Shown: positions 19,101 through 19,627 of the stretch, piece after piece | Layout: every line of letters starts with the position of its first letter | How positions within the stretch are numbered: the stretch's first letter is position 1 | Source of the DNA: CAYPPS01 sp964412685 | Lineage (GTDB): Bacteria > Patescibacteriota > Microgenomatia > PFEM01 > CAYPPS01 | Direction: 5' to 3' | Length of the DNA: 19,627 nt | Assembly: GCA_964412685.1 (NCBI GenBank) | Contig: CAYPPS010000007.1 | Location: 1 to 19,627, forward strand | The notes under the pieces: generated by a model | Seen by the model: the letters and a program-made list of their open reading frames with translations, nothing else | Database searches by the model: none | Told to the model about the DNA's origin: nothing | Program-made: the position numbers and the translations under genes

Positions 19101-19627
19101 TCAAGAGGTGATTTTTTTCAATTTATCTCGGGCTCTTTTAGTAACGACAAAGTCCAACCAGTCTCGAGAAGGTTTCCTTTTCTTGGCTTTAATGATCTCA
19201 ACCGCTTGACCACTTTTGAGCTGATAGTCCAATGATACCCACTGGCCATCGACTCTCGCTCCTTGACAATTGTTGCCTAAATCTGAGTGGACGGCATAAG
19301 CAAAATCAACCGGCGTCGCTCCTAAAGGTAAATCATAAACATCACCTTGAGGAGAAAAGATAAAAATTCTTTTTCTTAACGCATCCAGTTTCAAAGAACT
19401 AAGAAATTCCTTAGAATCGACCACCTCTTTTTGCCAGGCCACCAATTCTCTGACCCAATTGATTTTCTCATCGGGAACAGAAAATCCTCTCTCAATTTTC
19501 TCATCGGAAATCTCCTTCCCCTTTTTCTGAACATAATGCCAATGAGCAGCAATGCCCCATTCAGCTTCTTGATGCATTTCTTCAGTTCTGATTTGAACCT
19601 CTATCACTCTTTTTAAGGCAAAGACCT
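19101..19627 (-). CDS. RelA/SpoT-family protein, 3' part; synthetase end plus TGS domain
   Basis: The frame stays open to the right edge of the window; GTG 19607 is internal, and VFALKR precedes it. The visible part holds the end of the (p)ppGpp synthetase domain, VIEVQIRTEEMHQEAEWGIA and AHWHY, then a linker with INWVRELVAWQKEVVDSKEF. A TGS domain follows (RIFIFSPQGDVYDLPLGATP, then DFAYAVHSDLGNNCQGARVD). The protein ends about 25 residues after the TGS domain, at SRDWLDFVVTKRARDKLKKI. The helical, zinc-finger and ACT domains of long RelA/SpoT proteins are absent. These enzymes make and/or degrade (p)ppGpp. Hydrolase status cannot be judged because the N-terminus is outside. It leads into aspS and the carboxypeptidase gene. 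Confidence 0.93.
   Translation of the reverse strand, partial: VFALKRVIEVQIRTEEMHQEAEWGIAAHWHYVQKKGKEISDEKIERGFSVPDEKINWVRELVAWQKEVVDSKEFLSSLKLDALRKRIFIFSPQGDVYDLPLGATPVDFAYAVHSDLGNNCQGARVDGQWVSLDYQLKSGQAVEIIKAKKRKPSRDWLDFVVTKRARDKLKKITS

Overview
The window looks like a chromosome segment from a small, A+T-rich bacterium of the Candidate Phyla Radiation (Patescibacteria), most likely on the Microgenomates side. This is inferred from gene style and is not proven: there is no rRNA or marker-gene tree here. The signs are lysine-rich proteins; many short single-pass membrane proteins with Pro/Thr/Ser-rich linkers (3555-4115, 7597-8133, 8173-8853, 12459-13172, 15671-16726); compact versions of universal enzymes (a 461-residue AspRS without its usual insertion domain, and a RelA/SpoT that ends after its TGS domain); and few clear Shine-Dalgarno sites. 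No mobile element, CRISPR array, rRNA or tRNA was found.

Layout. 1-1013: 3' part of a RimK-like ATP-grasp ligase, open to the left edge. 1213-3511: an orphan hypothetical gene, a PH-domain-like membrane protein, a degenerate kinase-fold protein and a GIY-YIG protein. 3555-4440: a membrane-anchored exported protein, then a gap of about 325 bases that holds a promoter-like box and an uncatalogued short reading frame. 4441-5583: a DUF2130 coiled-coil/nuclease-like protein. 5589-7580: a near-consensus promoter, a leader of about 157 nt, and the translational GTPase TypA/BipA. 7597-8853: two membrane-anchored proteins whose promoters and first 13 codons are an exact 62-bp repeat. 8873-11659 (minus strand): a small hypothetical gene, a terminator, a secreted helical protein, and an OmpR-type response regulator/histidine kinase pair. 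11720-13172: an AlkD-like DNA glycosylase divergent from a membrane-anchored cyclophilin. 13144-15634 (minus strand): the operon gltX, DUF1003-like membrane protein, LytR_C-domain protein. 15671-16726: a large anchored protein, divergent from gltX and preceded by a 14-bp palindrome. 16695-19627 (minus strand): the operon relA/spoT-like (partial), aspS, D,D-carboxypeptidase.

The genes mix core translation functions (TypA, GluRS, AspRS, RelA/SpoT) with cell-envelope functions (D,D-carboxypeptidase, LytR_C protein, secreted cyclophilin, two-component system with a secreted partner). The clearest recurring pattern is regulatory. Several genes on both strands have a TATAAT-like box only 6-8 bases before the start codon, which predicts leaderless mRNAs. 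I do not see a multi-gene novel defence or biosynthetic system. The better leads are the leaderless pattern, the duplicated promoter/signal-anchor cassette, a short reading frame next to an in-frame A AAA AAG heptamer, a pseudokinase-like protein, and the GAD-less AspRS.
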